This document shows positions 1 through 11,707 of a stretch of 64,000 nucleotides of DNA, piece after piece; position 1 is the stretch's first letter, and the number at the start of each line of letters is the position of its first letter. The DNA comes from Babylonia areolata (Eukaryota > Mollusca > Gastropoda > Neogastropoda > Buccinidae), in the NCBI RefSeq assembly GCF_041734735.1, contig NC_134876.1, positions 24,733,252-24,797,251 on the forward strand, read 5' to 3'. The notes beneath the pieces are model-generated. The model searched no databases. It was not told the origin of the DNA and worked only from the letters and a program-made list of their open reading frames with translations. The translations under genes and the position numbers were made by a program.

Positions 1-410
1 TCACGCACTGTCACGCACTGTCGCGCACTGTCACGCACTGTCGCGCACTGTCACGTACTGTCACGTACTGTCATGCACTGTCACGTACTGTCATGTACTG
101 TCACGTTCTGTCATGCACTGTCGCGCACTGTCACGCACTGTCACGCACTGTCACGTACTGTCACGCACTGTCGCGCACTGTCACGCACTGTCACGCACTG
201 TCGCGCACTGTCACGTACTGTCACGCACTGTCACGCACTGTCGCGCACTGTCACGCACTGTCACGCACTGTCACGCACTGTCGCGCACTGTCACGCACTG
301 TCGCGCACTGTCACGTACAGTCACATACTGTCACGCACTGTCGCGTACTGTCACGCACTGTCAAGCACTGTCACGCACTGTCAAGCACTGCCACGCACTG
401 TCGCGCATTG
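1..410. repeat. 10-bp minisatellite, about 41 units, cut by the window edge
   Basis: Tandem units of TCACGCACTG and variants (TCGCGCACTG, TCACGTACTG, TCATGCACTG) run from the first base to about 410. Because the unit is 10 bp and holds no stop in any phase, three forward frames stay open; these are not genes. The array may extend to the left of the window. Confidence 0.95.
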
Positions 411-547
411 TATTTGAAGAGACCAGAATAGAGAACCTCTCTGAAAGGACACCCCTGTGTGGTCTTCATTCCCCTGTCTTCCCCCTCTTGTCCTCCTCAC
501 CCTGTTCTTGAAAGTAGTTGACTAGAAGACAGAACCCACCCTCAACA

Positions 548-548
<1 letters not shown>

Positions 549-622
<74 letters not shown>
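549..622. repeat. (TA)n-(TG)n compound microsatellite
   Basis: A TA run is followed directly by a TG run. No coding signal is seen here. Confidence 0.9.
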
Positions 623-625
<3 letters not shown>

Positions 626-711
626 TTTCCATTAAAAAAAAGGGTTAGAAGCGTCAAAAACAAGTCTGGTTTAACTTTAACCTTCATAAAATTTATATAT
701 ATGTCTATGAA

Positions 712-1405
712 TATGTTGCCATATCATTCTATTGTCAGTTACGGCGCATCAGTTCCATTCGGAAATATATGTCCGCCGACGCAACATCTGGACTTGTCGT
801 TTCTCTCATTCTCTCTCGCCTTGACTACTGTAACTCTCTATTGTCTGGTTTGCCTGCTTCATCCATTCAGTCCCTTCAGCGCATACAAAACTCTGCTGCC
901 CGACTCGTCCTCAGAAAGAAAAGATCTGAGCACATCACTCCTCTTTTCCAACATCTTCACTGGCTACCTGTTTCACACAGAATAAAGTACAAGATCAGCA
1001 CTTTATGTTAGAAATGTATTCACAAAACTGCCCCTTTCTATCTCTGAGGCTGCCTTCACCTCTACACCCCATCTCGCTGAACGATAGGCTTCGGATCCAC
1101 TCTGTTTGCGCATACCCAGATTCAAACACTCCACTGTCGGCCGCCGTTCTTTCTCTGTCTCTGGACCTTTCATTTGGAATGAACTTCCTCTTTCGCTTCG
1201 TCAGGTCTCTTCACTCGGCTCTTTCAAGTTTGGTCTTAAAACCCGCCTCTTTCCCAGATAGCTCACCCACCCTGCCTTTTCTGTGTCTTAAGTTTCTCAA
1301 GTTTAAAGTTGTGCATGCGTGTGAATGACTGGTGTGAAAGCGCTTTGATTTGTCTCTGCACAAAATCCAGCGCTGTATAAATACTTATCATAATGATTAT
1401 TATGA
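712..1405 (+). mobile_element. LINE 3' end (CR1/L2-like reverse transcriptase C-terminus and 3' tail)
   Basis: Forward-frame peptides such as LDYCNSLLSGLP, LQRIQNSAARLVLRK and HITPLFQHLHWLPV are the usual C-terminal reverse-transcriptase signature of CR1/L2-group non-LTR elements. Later pieces resembling the LHLYTPSR and IWNELP region follow in shifting frames, so the copy is 5'-truncated and decayed. The 3' tail holds a GCGCTTTGATTTG motif, GCGCTGTATAAATAC and a short AT-rich end. The same tail recurs near 28435-28535. Confidence 0.75.
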
Positions 1406-1530
1406 AGAACACTTTATTTCAGATCAATCGATCAAATCAAAAACACTTTAACAATCCACGAGGTAATTGATCTGTGCTGAAGCTTCGCGTCGTTCCTTGG
1501 CATCGCATGGGAGGATCATTTCTGTGTGTC

Positions 1531-1921
1531 TTCTTCTTCTTCTTCTTCTGCGTTCGTGGGCTGCAACTCCCACGTTCACTCGTATGCACACGAGTGGGCC
1601 TTTACGTGAATGACCGTTTTTTACCCCGCCATGTAGGCAGCCATACTCCATTTTCGGGGGGGGGGTGCATGCTGGGTGTGTTCTTGCTTCCATAACCCAC
1701 CGAACGCTGACATGGATTACAGGATCTTTAACGTGCGTATTTGATCTTCTGCTTGCATATACACACGAAGGGGGTTCAGGCACTAGCAGGTCTGCACATA
1801 TGTTGACCTGGGAGATCGTATAAATCTCCACCCTTTACCCACCAGGCGCCGTCACCGTGATTCGAACCCGGGACCCTCAGATTGACAGTCCAACGCTTTA
1901 ACCACTCGGCTATTGCGCCCG
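1531..1921 (-). mobile_element. SINE-1, full-length tRNA-derived SINE with perfect 15-bp target duplication
   Basis: Read on the minus strand, the element starts with a tRNA-like head carrying an A box (TAGCCGAGTGGTTAA) and a B box (GGTTCGAATC), runs through a conserved body and ends in a (GAA)n tail, seen as TTCTTCTTC at 1531. The target duplication TCATTTCTGTGTGTC lies at 1516-1530 and 1922-1936. The perfect duplication suggests a fairly recent insertion. Its head ends 20 bp before the duplication-to-ATG stretch of the GPCR gene. Confidence 0.92.
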
Positions 1922-1955
1922 TCATTTCTGTGTGTCAACAAGCAGGTTGACGATC

Positions 1956-4062
1956 ATGGCTGGTATAACAACGTCCACAGTGACCGTATCGCTGTCCCCT
2001 GCCCCGCCCCAGGCTGACGGCACAGTGCTGACCACAGGCACCAGCACGGCCAGGAAATACGAGGATTTCACTGAGGTCAAGGTGGCTGTGCTGATTGACA
2101 GGTAAACAGGGATCAAATGTCAGCACCAAATAGACAGTATTGATCTGACTTTTGATACAGTCACACACAACTTCCTTCCCTTCTTTCTTTCCTTTTTTCC
2201 TTCTTTTTTTCTTTCTTTCTTTCTCTTTCACGCACAAGTTCATATATTGACATGAACATGTGTCTCAAGTTCTACTGTATGTGCGAATGATTTTCGATTT
2301 ATGTTTGTATCTATATATGTATTATCCCCCCTCCCCCACACCCCGCCCCCCACATCCCCAATATTCCTTGTGACCCCGGTACACTTCGTAATAAACACAA
2401 ATTCTATTCTATTCTGCTCTATTCTATTCTTTCTTTCTTTGTTCATGGGCAGCAACTCCCACATTCACTGTACATAATATACATTATATATCTACAAGAG
2501 ATTCAGACACGTGCAGTGAAATTTGAGTGGCACTCCCACAGAACGCTTCCCGCGGGAAGTGGATCACCTTCTACTGAGTGGTCCCAGTCTTCTCGTTACT
2601 CCGTGTCACCATGTCCCAGTCTTCTCGTTACTCCGTGTCAACATGTCCCAGTCTTCTCGTTACTCCGTGTCAACATGTCCCAGTCTTCTCGTTACTCCGT
2701 GTCACCATGTCCCAGTCTTCTCGTTACTCCGTGTCAACAAGTCCCAGTCTTCTTGTTATTTCGTGTCAACACGTCCCAGTCTTCCCATTACTCCGTGCCG
2801 AATTGTCACAGTCTTCCCATTACTCCGTGTCAACACGTCCCAGTTTTCCCATTACTCCGTGTCAACATGTCCCAGTCTTCTCTTTACTCCTTGTCAACAC
2901 GTCCCAGTCTTCCCATTACTTCGTGTCAACACGTCCCAGTCTTCCCATTACTCCGTGCCGAATTGTCCCAGTCTTCCCATTACTCCGTGTCAACACGTCC
3001 CAGTCTTCCCATTACACAGTGTCAACACGTCCCAGTCTTCCCATTACTCCGTGTCAGCATGTCCCAGTCTTCTCGTTACTCCGTGTCACCATGTTCCAGT
3101 CTTCTTGTTACTCCGTGTCACCATGTCCCAGTCTTCTTGTTACTCCGTGTCATCATGTCCCAGTCTTCTTGTTACTCCGTGTCAACATGTCCCAGTCTTC
3201 TCGTTACTCCGTGTCAACATGTCCCAGTCTTCTCGTTACTCCGTGTCAACATGTCCCAGTCTTCTCGTTACTCCGTGTCAACATGTCCCAGTCTTCTCGT
3301 TACTCCGTGTCAACATGTCCCAGTCTTCCCATTACTCCGTGTCAACATGTCCCAGTCTTCCCATTACTCCGTGTCAGCATGTCCCAGTCTTCCCGTTACT
3401 CCGTGTCAACATGTCCCGGTCTTCCCATTACTCCGTGTCAACATGTCCCAGTCTTCCTGTTACTCCGTGTCACCATGTCCCAGTCTTCCTGTTACTCCGT
3501 GTCACCATGTCCCAGTCTTCCCATTACTCCGTGTCACCATGTCCCGGTCTTCACGGAGACGGCATTCTGACAATACAGCAAACAGTCCAAGCATACCTTT
3601 TTTTTTCTGTCTGCGAATATTCTATCTTTTAAAGTAATTTTTTTCCCCTATACATCGCAGTTGGCTAGGTTTATTATTATGCCGCTCTCCCCCCCCCCCT
3701 CCCCGCTCCCCCCCTTTTCTTTTTGGTGGGGTGGGGGATATAGAGAAGGGGGGGGGGAGAGGCGGTGGTAGTTGGTTGTGAACCCGTTGTGTGTGCGTGC
3801 GCGCGCGCGCGCGAGTGCGACTGAGGTGAATGCTTTTTTTTTTTTTTTTTTTAAACCACGACACCTGTCACTGTCACGCAATCGCCACATTAATATTAAA
3901 AACCATGCTCTGAAAACCACGTATCAATGGATCCGGCTAGCTCGTGAGGATACACTGACTTGGTTTTGTCGACGTGGAAATGATTTCGTGGTGCATTTCG
4001 TGTGCTGGACATGACTGCCTGTCTATCGGTTTGTCAGTCTGTGTTTGTCGTGTGTGTGTGTT

Positions 4063-4113
<51 letters not shown>

Positions 4114-5413
4114 CCCCATGATTTACATCCCTGTGGTGATAACACTGGGTGTGGTGGACAACACGCCATATGTTTGTCTGTCTTTCTATCTACCTGTCCA
4201 TATATCTCTCTATCTATCTCTCTGTCTATCCATCTATCTATCCACTGTCTATCCTTCTATCCCCAGGATCTACATCCCCCTGGTGGTGACGTTGGGAGTG
4301 GCGGGCAACACGCTGTGTTTCCTGACCCTGGTCTTCTCCCCCCTCCGCCACACCTCCACCTGTGTCTACATGGCCGCCATCGCCGTCCTCGACTGCGTCA
4401 TCCTCGTCCTTGACCTCTGCGTGCTGCTGAGGGGCTACATGGGCCACACCCTCTTCTACCTGGCCAATGACTGGGCCTGCGGCTTCCACAACTTCCTCTT
4501 CTACTTCGCCATCCACTACGACGTTCTGCTCCTTCTGGCCATGACCGTGGACCGGTTCGTGGTGGTTCGGTTCCCCTTCAGAGCCCACACCCTGTGCACT
4601 CCTCGTTCAGCGCTCAAAGCCATCGCCGCTGTCGGGGTGTTCTCGTTCGCCCTAAACTTCCAAATCTTCTTCACCAGACGTCTAGGCGACTCCGGGAAGG
4701 CGGACGACCCGCTCAAGTGCTGGTACCCGGACCCGGACGTGGCCTTCTTCATGCGGAAGGTCTACACGTGGATCGACGCGTCCATCTACAGCTTCATCCC
4801 CTTCGTCTCGCTGCTCGTGCTCAATGTACTCATCATCAGGCAACTGAGGTCCTCGCGCAAGTTCAGCAGGCAGTTCACTGAGGGTCCCGGGAGCCGGAAG
4901 AATGCTGATCACAGTTTGAAGTGTGAGCCTAGGCAGAGTACGGCCAACAGCGAAATGGAAACGTCCAACACAGAGCTGAACTGCAGTGAAGAACTCACCA
5001 ACAGTTCTGACAAAACGTTTCCCAGTAACACGGTGAACGCCAACCCCGAAGGTGGGAAAACTAAAATCTTCACCATCAGCCAGAGGGGAAAGAAAAGCTC
5101 AAGACTTGACCCCGGGTCTGTCCGGAGGAAAAGAACCAGCAGCACCAACATCACCGTCATGTTCCTGCTGGTGTCCTTCACCTTCCTGCTGCTGACGTCG
5201 CCCGTGGTGATCGTGCTGCTGTACAAGCGGTACTACTGGCTGCCCGACACGCCCCAAGCCCTGGCCTCCGCCAGACTGACCCACGCTGTGGTGGACAACC
5301 TCATGTACACCAACCACGCCGTCAACTTCCTGCTCTACTGCATCAGCGGCGCGCGCTTCCGGCATGAGTTGAAACGGCTGCTGCTTGCCATGTGCTGCTG
5401 CTTTCGCCGTTGA
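1956..5413 (+). CDS. Class A (rhodopsin-family) peptide-type G-protein coupled receptor, two exons
   Basis: Exons are 1956-2101 (donor AG|GTAAAC) and 4267-5413 (acceptor CCCCAG). The junction completes an Arg codon and gives 430 residues. Exon 1 encodes the extracellular N-terminus. Exon 2 encodes seven membrane segments: TM1 with GN (N63), TM2 Asp91, a Cys120 before TM3 and a Cys in the second outer loop for the usual disulfide, DRF (144-146) in place of DRY, a long polar third inner loop of about 100 residues, TM6 with SP but no CWxP, and TM7 ending N402-F-L-L-Y406 instead of NPxxY. A CCC (425-427) near the end is a likely palmitoylation site. These variants resemble the FMRFamide-receptor-like group of lophotrochozoan peptide receptors; the ligand cannot be told. 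Signalling at the plasma membrane through G proteins is family knowledge. The ATG at 1956 is the only good start in the exon; an upstream noncoding exon is possible. Confidence 0.88.
2581..3556. repeat. 32-bp minisatellite in GPCR intron 1, about 30 units
   Basis: Units hold the core CCCAGTCTTCTCGTTACTCC followed by GTGTCAACATGT, with variants such as TTCCCATTACTCC. All three forward frames are open over about 1 kb (peptide motif SQSSRYSVS) because 32 is not a multiple of three and the unit lacks stops. The array starts inside a dispersed repeat: the flank at 2500-2580 resembles 50770-50860. Confidence 0.95.
4042..4110. repeat. (TG)n microsatellite in GPCR intron 1
   Basis: A TG-rich run interrupted by TTTG. 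It is intronic and is followed by a decayed copy of the exon 2 start. Confidence 0.85.
4109..4180 (+). repeat. Decayed duplicate of the GPCR exon 2 acceptor and exon start
   Basis: The stretch TATCCCCATGATTTACATCC and what follows matches the real junction TATCCCCAGGATCTACATCC at 4258 and about 50 further bases. In the exon frame it reads MIYIPVVITLGVVDNT against RIYIPLVVTLGVAGNT. The acceptor AG has become TG, so the copy should no longer act as a splice site. It lies about 150 bp upstream of the true exon. Confidence 0.85.
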
Positions 5414-5424
5414 CGCATTTGCTC

Positions 5425-5773
5425 TCTTTGTGTGTGGAACTCCCACGTCCACTCGCATCTAAGCGGGCTTTTAAACGTGTAGCGCCGCTTTTACCTCGAC
5501 ATTTAGGCAGCCGTGCTCCGTTTTCGGGGTTTTGCACACTGAGTATGTTCGTGTTTCCATATTAATCCATTGCATAGTGATACCCATTATGGGGGATATG
5601 CATAGTTGATGCTCTGCGTGTGTATACATACGTAGGGGGTCCGGACACTGATGCTGACCTGAGAGAGCGGAAAGAAGTCTGCACTCCTTACCCACCAGAG
5701 TCTGTCAGGATTCGAACCCATGACCCAAAGATTGGAAGTCCAGTGTTCTAACCACACGGCTATCACGCCCGTC
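5425..5773 (-). mobile_element. SINE-1 copy just after the GPCR stop codon
   Basis: The minus-strand body and tRNA-like head (B box seen as GGATTCGAACCC on the plus strand) match the copy at 1531-1921, with small deletions near the tail. I find no clear target duplication, so it looks older. It begins about 12 bp after the GPCR stop and would form most of the 3' UTR. Confidence 0.85.
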
Positions 5774-7042
5774 AGTTCAGTTCATCCCCTCAGTCTGTGC
5801 TCATACAATTGTTTGTCAGTCTGTCTATCAGCCGGTTTACGCAAATCGGCGTGGATGAATTTTCCAGAAATTTTGAGGAAGTCTTGACCATGGAAAAGGT
5901 CCAGCAGATGATGCTTTGGGTGGTGGTCCGGATCGGTGTCAGGATTCAAGGAGTTTTAAAGGATTCTCCAGCACTGGCAGAGACAGGGCCACAGAGAAAT
6001 AGTGAATTAGATCACTGTTACACTCTGGCACAACGTGTGTGCGTTCTATAATGGACTTTCACTAGTTTATCAGTAATTAAAACAAAAGTAGATAACATTT
6101 AAAAAGAATAAGAATATATGGTTTACACACTGATATTATTCTGCGCAATGATACAATCATGGTGGAGATAGGCATCAGGACAGTAGCCTACATGGACAGA
6201 ACAACACAGAACGGGTCGTTGTTCAGCTTGCACACTGCTGTTTCAGTAGGTTCCAGTTCTTTAACATGACTGGATGTTCATGCACTGTGGTTCGAGAGTG
6301 TGTCGCATTAGGTCGCCAAATTGATATATAACTGCCAAATTTTCAGTAAGATCCTGCCAAAATCTTGCTTTTTTGTGCCATATCTATGACATTTGGTATT
6401 TTTTGTTTGTTTGTTTACTTATCTTATTCGTTTCCGGTGTTTCTTGCTGAGAATATGTGTGCTTTTGTTGAGGAAATGGGGGCAGGTTGTGTGCAATTAG
6501 TTTGGTGAGAGGGAAGTATTGTTGACAAGTGCACGCTAGGTGGATACAGATTGTGTGTGTGCGTGTGTGTGCGCGTGTGTGTGCGTGTATGCTCGCACCC
6601 GTGTGTATGTGCGTGTGAGTGTGTGTATACATGTGCGCACACTGTATGCCTGTATGTGTGCATGCGAGCGTGCTCGAGTCTGTGTACACAGGTTTATGTC
6701 AGAAAAAAGGCAAACATTTTGTAAATTATATTTATCCCTTCTGTTTTATTTAGAGTTTGTTTCCATTATTTACCTGTTGTTACGCTCAACTGGAACACTG
6801 ATCAGGGTCTGCATAGGCCTGTGTTACCTGTATAGCCCATGGACCAAAAAATATGCCTCATAGATGTCAGAAATTGCTTTCGAAATCTTCAGAACATGTA
6901 GTGAAAATGTCTGGAACACCGCTAATAATAATAGACTAAAACAGTATGTGAACCTGAAACTATTTGTGTGTCCATTAATAGAAAGGTTGTCATACAAAGA
7001 GAGAACGAATGAATAAGTATTTTTAATGATGGAAGTGGAACA

Positions 7043-7074
<32 letters not shown>

Positions 7075-9167
7075 AGGAAAAAGAATTCTGATCCACCTTC
7101 TCCACCTCATTTTAATGCTGCAGTAACATGTAACTCACCCGGTTGATGTATACATACATATTCATGACCATTACTTTTTAATGTTCCATTTGTGTGCATC
7201 TCATTGTACTATGGTTAAATCATCTATTTGATGTCATCAGTTCAACTACTGGGAATGCTCACCCCTCGATAGCCGCAGCAGCTAGTTTAGTTTCAATGTT
7301 TGGTGAAAATTAAAAAAAAAACTGAAATTTTAAAATTATATGTTACTGATTTATTTGATTATATGTACTAAGGTCATACATCAAATCGATGACAGGGTTC
7401 TGTCATGAATGTTAATTTGATATGGGTCAAACACACACACATACAGATTTGTTATTGTTGTTGTTACACAGAGAAGCATGCACACACACAAACACACATG
7501 CACACACAGAGATTTGTTTCACTTTTATTAGAAGATAGACAATGCACACTCAGACATTTCTACGAAGTCATCTACAACAAACTTCACTTTCTAACTTCAA
7601 TCAGTCTTGCTTTATTTCACACCAAATCAGGTTCTTTCATGTACACATACACACTCACATCTTTTAATCAATTATCATTCTATATCTGTTTTTAAAATAA
7701 AAGAAGTAGATAATATAATGCAGTGTTATTCTAAACATTTAACCTGTAAAGAAAAAAGTTTGAAATGGCCAGTCAGATTCAGTTTGCTCATTCAATTTCT
7801 TACTGAAGTGCCTGTGTGTGGTTTGGCATGCTTCCGGCTGTGCTTGGTTTATAAATACAGCCAGTCTTCAACTCACTGAATCACACAACACAAACTCTAA
7901 AATATTACTCTCCAACTCTTCATCAGTATAAAAAGCAGTGGTACAATAATGCACTGAACAAGGAGCATTTGAAAACACATCCTGCAAAACAATGCATTTT
8001 TCCTCACAATCACTCACAACCAGCAGAATCATAGAAAGCAAGCAGATTGCCTTATTGCGGTGTGGGTATAATCCTGAGTTGATTCTGCTAAACTGACACT
8101 TCATCTTGTGATTTACACGTGCATAGAAATCACCCTTTTTTCACACCTTAAATTCTGTCTTGACATTTGCAACATACTTACTAACTTACTAACCAGCAGA
8201 TTGTTTATCCTGAAGAAATAAAACAAAAACAAAACAAAGAGAGAAAGAAAAACACAAAATATAAATTATCATATTCTCATGTAAAAAGAACCATGTTGGC
8301 GTCTTATCAACTATTACTTAGAAAAAGAAAAAGAAAAGAAAAAAAAAGAAGCTTTCAAACTTTTTATCAGTTTCTCCATCTTTCTTCTTTTTCTGCATTT
8401 GTGGCCTGCAAGTCTGCACTACCAATGTCTCTTACAGGAGTTGCAAGCAATGTCTGCAGCTGGATCACCAGTGTTTCAATCTTTCAGAGAACTGACATCT
8501 GAATATCGAGAACCAATCAAGGTCTGAATCTGAAGAATCATACAGCATCTGAAGCCAGTTTGCTTGGAGAAAGATGAATTCCTATGGAAGAAAATAATGA
8601 AATGATTTTAACTCCCACTGTCCTCTCCCATTCCCCCTACCTCGCCAACCCTCACCTATCAGAGAAACTGTTTGGGCAAAATCATCAAACATGAAAAACT
8701 ATCAAAAGAATAACATTAAAAAAAAAAAAACCCTGAAAAAACATCATTCAGTTATTTTCCTAAAATTACAGGCAGTGAGAAAGTTGACACTTTCAGATGT
8801 GTGTTACCCCTGCACTTCCTTGCTCTAGATGTTTTTGTGTCGTTTTACTGGGAAACAAATTTTTTAAATAAAAATGAATGGATAACTTGGAAGTTGCATT
8901 TTCCAATGTCTGACCTCTACGGCATATGAGGCATGCCCCTACACAAACAAAAGTTGTACAACAACAAAAATGACTTTTAAGTCATGAATTTACATTGCCT
9001 GTGTTCATGATCTCGCAGTCTCAACATCAGAACTGTTCCTAAATGAGATCAACCGAAACTCAAAATTACAATGACTCTGAAACCAAAGTCACATTACTGA
9101 ATAGAAACAACTGCGAGGAAGATAAGCAAATGTACCAATAGTCAAACAAACATTTCTACACATATGT

Positions 9168-9208
<41 letters not shown>

Positions 9209-9778
9209 TTTTCTACCAGATAAAGAAGATAGAAATGAAACATATTTAATACGCAATGAATTATAAAAAAAAAATATAGCACAAACACTTACATGACATA
9301 TCAGTGACTACAAACAGCAATACCATAACTTGCACAATTACCATTCTGCATGAAAATTCCACAGCTAATACACATACACCCTCACACAGCTGCACTGCAT
9401 AATGCCATGTTCACAAAGTATTCAGTCAGGGAAAACAAAAAACAAAACAGCAAAATAACAAAAAAGGACCTTACAGTTACACTGTTAAATTCAGCTTTAC
9501 AGCTTATGAGAAAAACAGCATCTCTTGCACGATGCACTTCACAATAAAAACAACAACTAAACAACAACAGTAGTTCTGTAACCTTACAGGAACACACACT
9601 TTTTGATCAATTTTAGCTTTACACTACCTCATCAAATACTTATCACTTTAAAACAGTGTATATTGCCAGACAGTATGATATGAGAAAACAGGATCTAGAT
9701 TCTTCACCAGAACTGTCTGTAGCCAGAGAACTCTCAAAGATGAACAGACAACTTCAGATAACATACAAACAATACAGA

Positions 9779-9813
<35 letters not shown>

Positions 9814-10278
9814 CAGACAATATACATTTTAAGGTTTCAAAATATAGGCCAGGGGTAAGGGTAGTTGGGAGGGGGAGGGGGTAGTTGGAAGGGGGAGGAG
9901 AGAACAACAGAGAGAAAATAATAAATTCTTTCATGCAGTTAAAAAAAAATCCTTTCTGCAAATTGATACCAAGCACCTAGAGCCCTATTTGGAGAATAGG
10001 CACTTCATAAATTCACATTATTTTCCTTATTATTATCATCATTATCATCGCTACCATATTCAGTGAACTCCCCATAACCCAAACATAATCAAGCAAAACG
10101 ATCAAATACAGGGGAGTGAGAAAGAAAGACAAGAGAAAGGACACATGCAACACTGACAGGCACACTGAAGACAAGAAAGGCAGACAGGCCAATGGGAATA
10201 CAGACAAGAAAGATGGACACATAACTACAAAAAGAACACAAATCAGCTAAAGCCTTTTATGGCAGTAGGGACTGTGAA
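5774..10278. other. No gene seen; AT-rich DNA with microsatellites
   Basis: I find no reading frame with a recognisable domain. The stretch holds TG-rich runs at 6550-6690, GA repeats at 7050-7075, CA runs near 7430-7510, 9168-9207 and 9783-9810, and a (TTA/TCA)-rich LINE-type tail near 10020-10050. Part of it could be a long VPS25 3' UTR on the minus strand, but nothing proves that. Confidence 0.5.
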
Positions 10279-10806
10279 CTCATATTCACTGTGTCTAGGG
10301 CTGGGGCACAGGAAGGTGGGGCCTCATATTCACCGTGTCTAGGGCTGGGGCACAGGAAGGTGGGGCCTCATATTCACCATGTCTAGGGCTGGGGCACAGG
10401 AAGGTGGGGCCTCATATTCACCGTGTCTAGGGCTGGGGCACAGGAAGGTGGGGCCTCATATTCACCGTGTCTAGGGCTGGGGCACAGGAAGGTGGGGCCT
10501 CATATTCACCATGTCTAGGGCTGGGGCACAGGAAGGTGGGGCCTCATATTCACCGTGTCTAGGGCTGGGGCACAGGAAGGTGGGGCCTCATATTCACCAT
10601 GTCTAGGGCTGGGGCACAGGAAGGTGGGGCCTCATATTCACCATGTCTAGGGCTGGGGCACAGGAAGGTGGGGCCTCATATTCACCGTGTCTAGGGCTGG
10701 GGCACAGGAAGGTGGGGCCTCATATTCACCATGTCTAGGGCTGGGGCACAGGAAGGTGGGGCCTCATATTCACCATGTCTAGGGCTGGGGCACAGGAAGG
10801 TGGGGC
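10279..10806. repeat. 44-bp minisatellite, 12 units
   Basis: Units begin CTCATATTCACCGTGTCTAG and continue with GGCTGGGGCACAGGAAGGTG and GGGC. Twelve 44-bp units fit the interval exactly. The only common variation is CCGTG against CCATG, with one CTGTG unit at the left end, so the array is homogeneous and probably young. Confidence 0.97.
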
Positions 10807-11010
10807 CCAGTCCTCTCATTCCACCACTTTAAAACTTCCCCGACTGAAGTCAGACACCCATTCACACCTAGGTGGAGTGGGGAAAATCAGAGCAATGTTC
10901 CTTTCCCAAGGACAGAACCCCATGCCAAAGCTGGGCCTCGAACCCTGATCATTGGTGAACACTGAATCAGAAGTCCCGACAGCTAACCAATTCTGGCATG
11001 GCGCCCGCCC
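10807..11010 (-). mobile_element. tRNA-derived SINE-like element, host of the 44-bp array
   Basis: On the minus strand the head reads GCGCCATGCCAGAATTGGTT and has a B box GGTTCGAGGC. The sequence then runs left into the minisatellite, and a single-copy continuation lies before 10279 (GGCAGTAGGGACTGTGAA). The array therefore seems to be an expansion of a segment inside this element. Confidence 0.55.
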
Positions 11011-11707
11011 CCACTCCAAGCAAAGCCATCAAATATGAGGCAGTGATAAAAACAGACAAGAAGCAGAACACATACAATGACTGTTCAAATGTCTGAATCA
11101 AAAAAACGATAAAAACTGAATTGTCAAAGAGGGTATTCTTGATGATAACTTATGCTGAAAATGAATAAATGTGACTTAATTTTGCATGAAAAAACATTGG
11201 TTCCTGCTCTGCTGCACTGTAAACTGAAGTACTAAATCAGGTTTCTTATTTAACAAAAGAACATGTTTGTCGATTATGAAGTGTGCATGTGTGTGTGTGT
11301 GTGTTGTGTGTGTGTTGTGTGTGTCTGTAAGTGTCTGTGGCTATGTGTGTCTGCACCTGTATCAATGCATGTCTGTATGTGCACACATCCATTCTCTTCA
11401 TATCATGTCTTTGTTGTAAGCTTGTGAGTAAGCCTCTTAAACAAATGTTACCAACATTAAATAAAGTTCTTTGTACAGTATGAACAATCAGCACAAAAAG
11501 GGTAAGGACAGAAACGTCTGTACTTCACATTGCAACCCACACACACACACACATCCTGTTCCCCCCACACCCCTCCCCCCCCCTCCTCTCTCACAGCCAC
11601 CCCCCCCAACCCCCAACCCCAACACACACACACACCGCAAGCATGCTCAGCAACCAGGTGCAAGTTTGACAGCAAACCATCTGAGTGTCATTCAGCGATG
11701 CACAGCA

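Noticed and set aside
73-511. Three overlapping forward frames of 112-132 codons
   Set aside because: They are the 10-bp minisatellite read in three phases; no start context and no domain.
1860-1921. Possible tRNA genes at SINE heads here and at other SINE copies
   Set aside because: A and B boxes are present, but the anticodon arm and acceptor stem do not close and the body continues as a SINE.
2516-3637. Three open frames of over 300 codons with SQSSRYSVS-like repeats
   Set aside because: A stop-free 32-bp tandem unit gives open frames in all phases, and it lies inside the GPCR intron.
10279-10806. CRISPR-like direct repeats
   Set aside because: Units are contiguous with no unique spacers, and the genome is eukaryotic.
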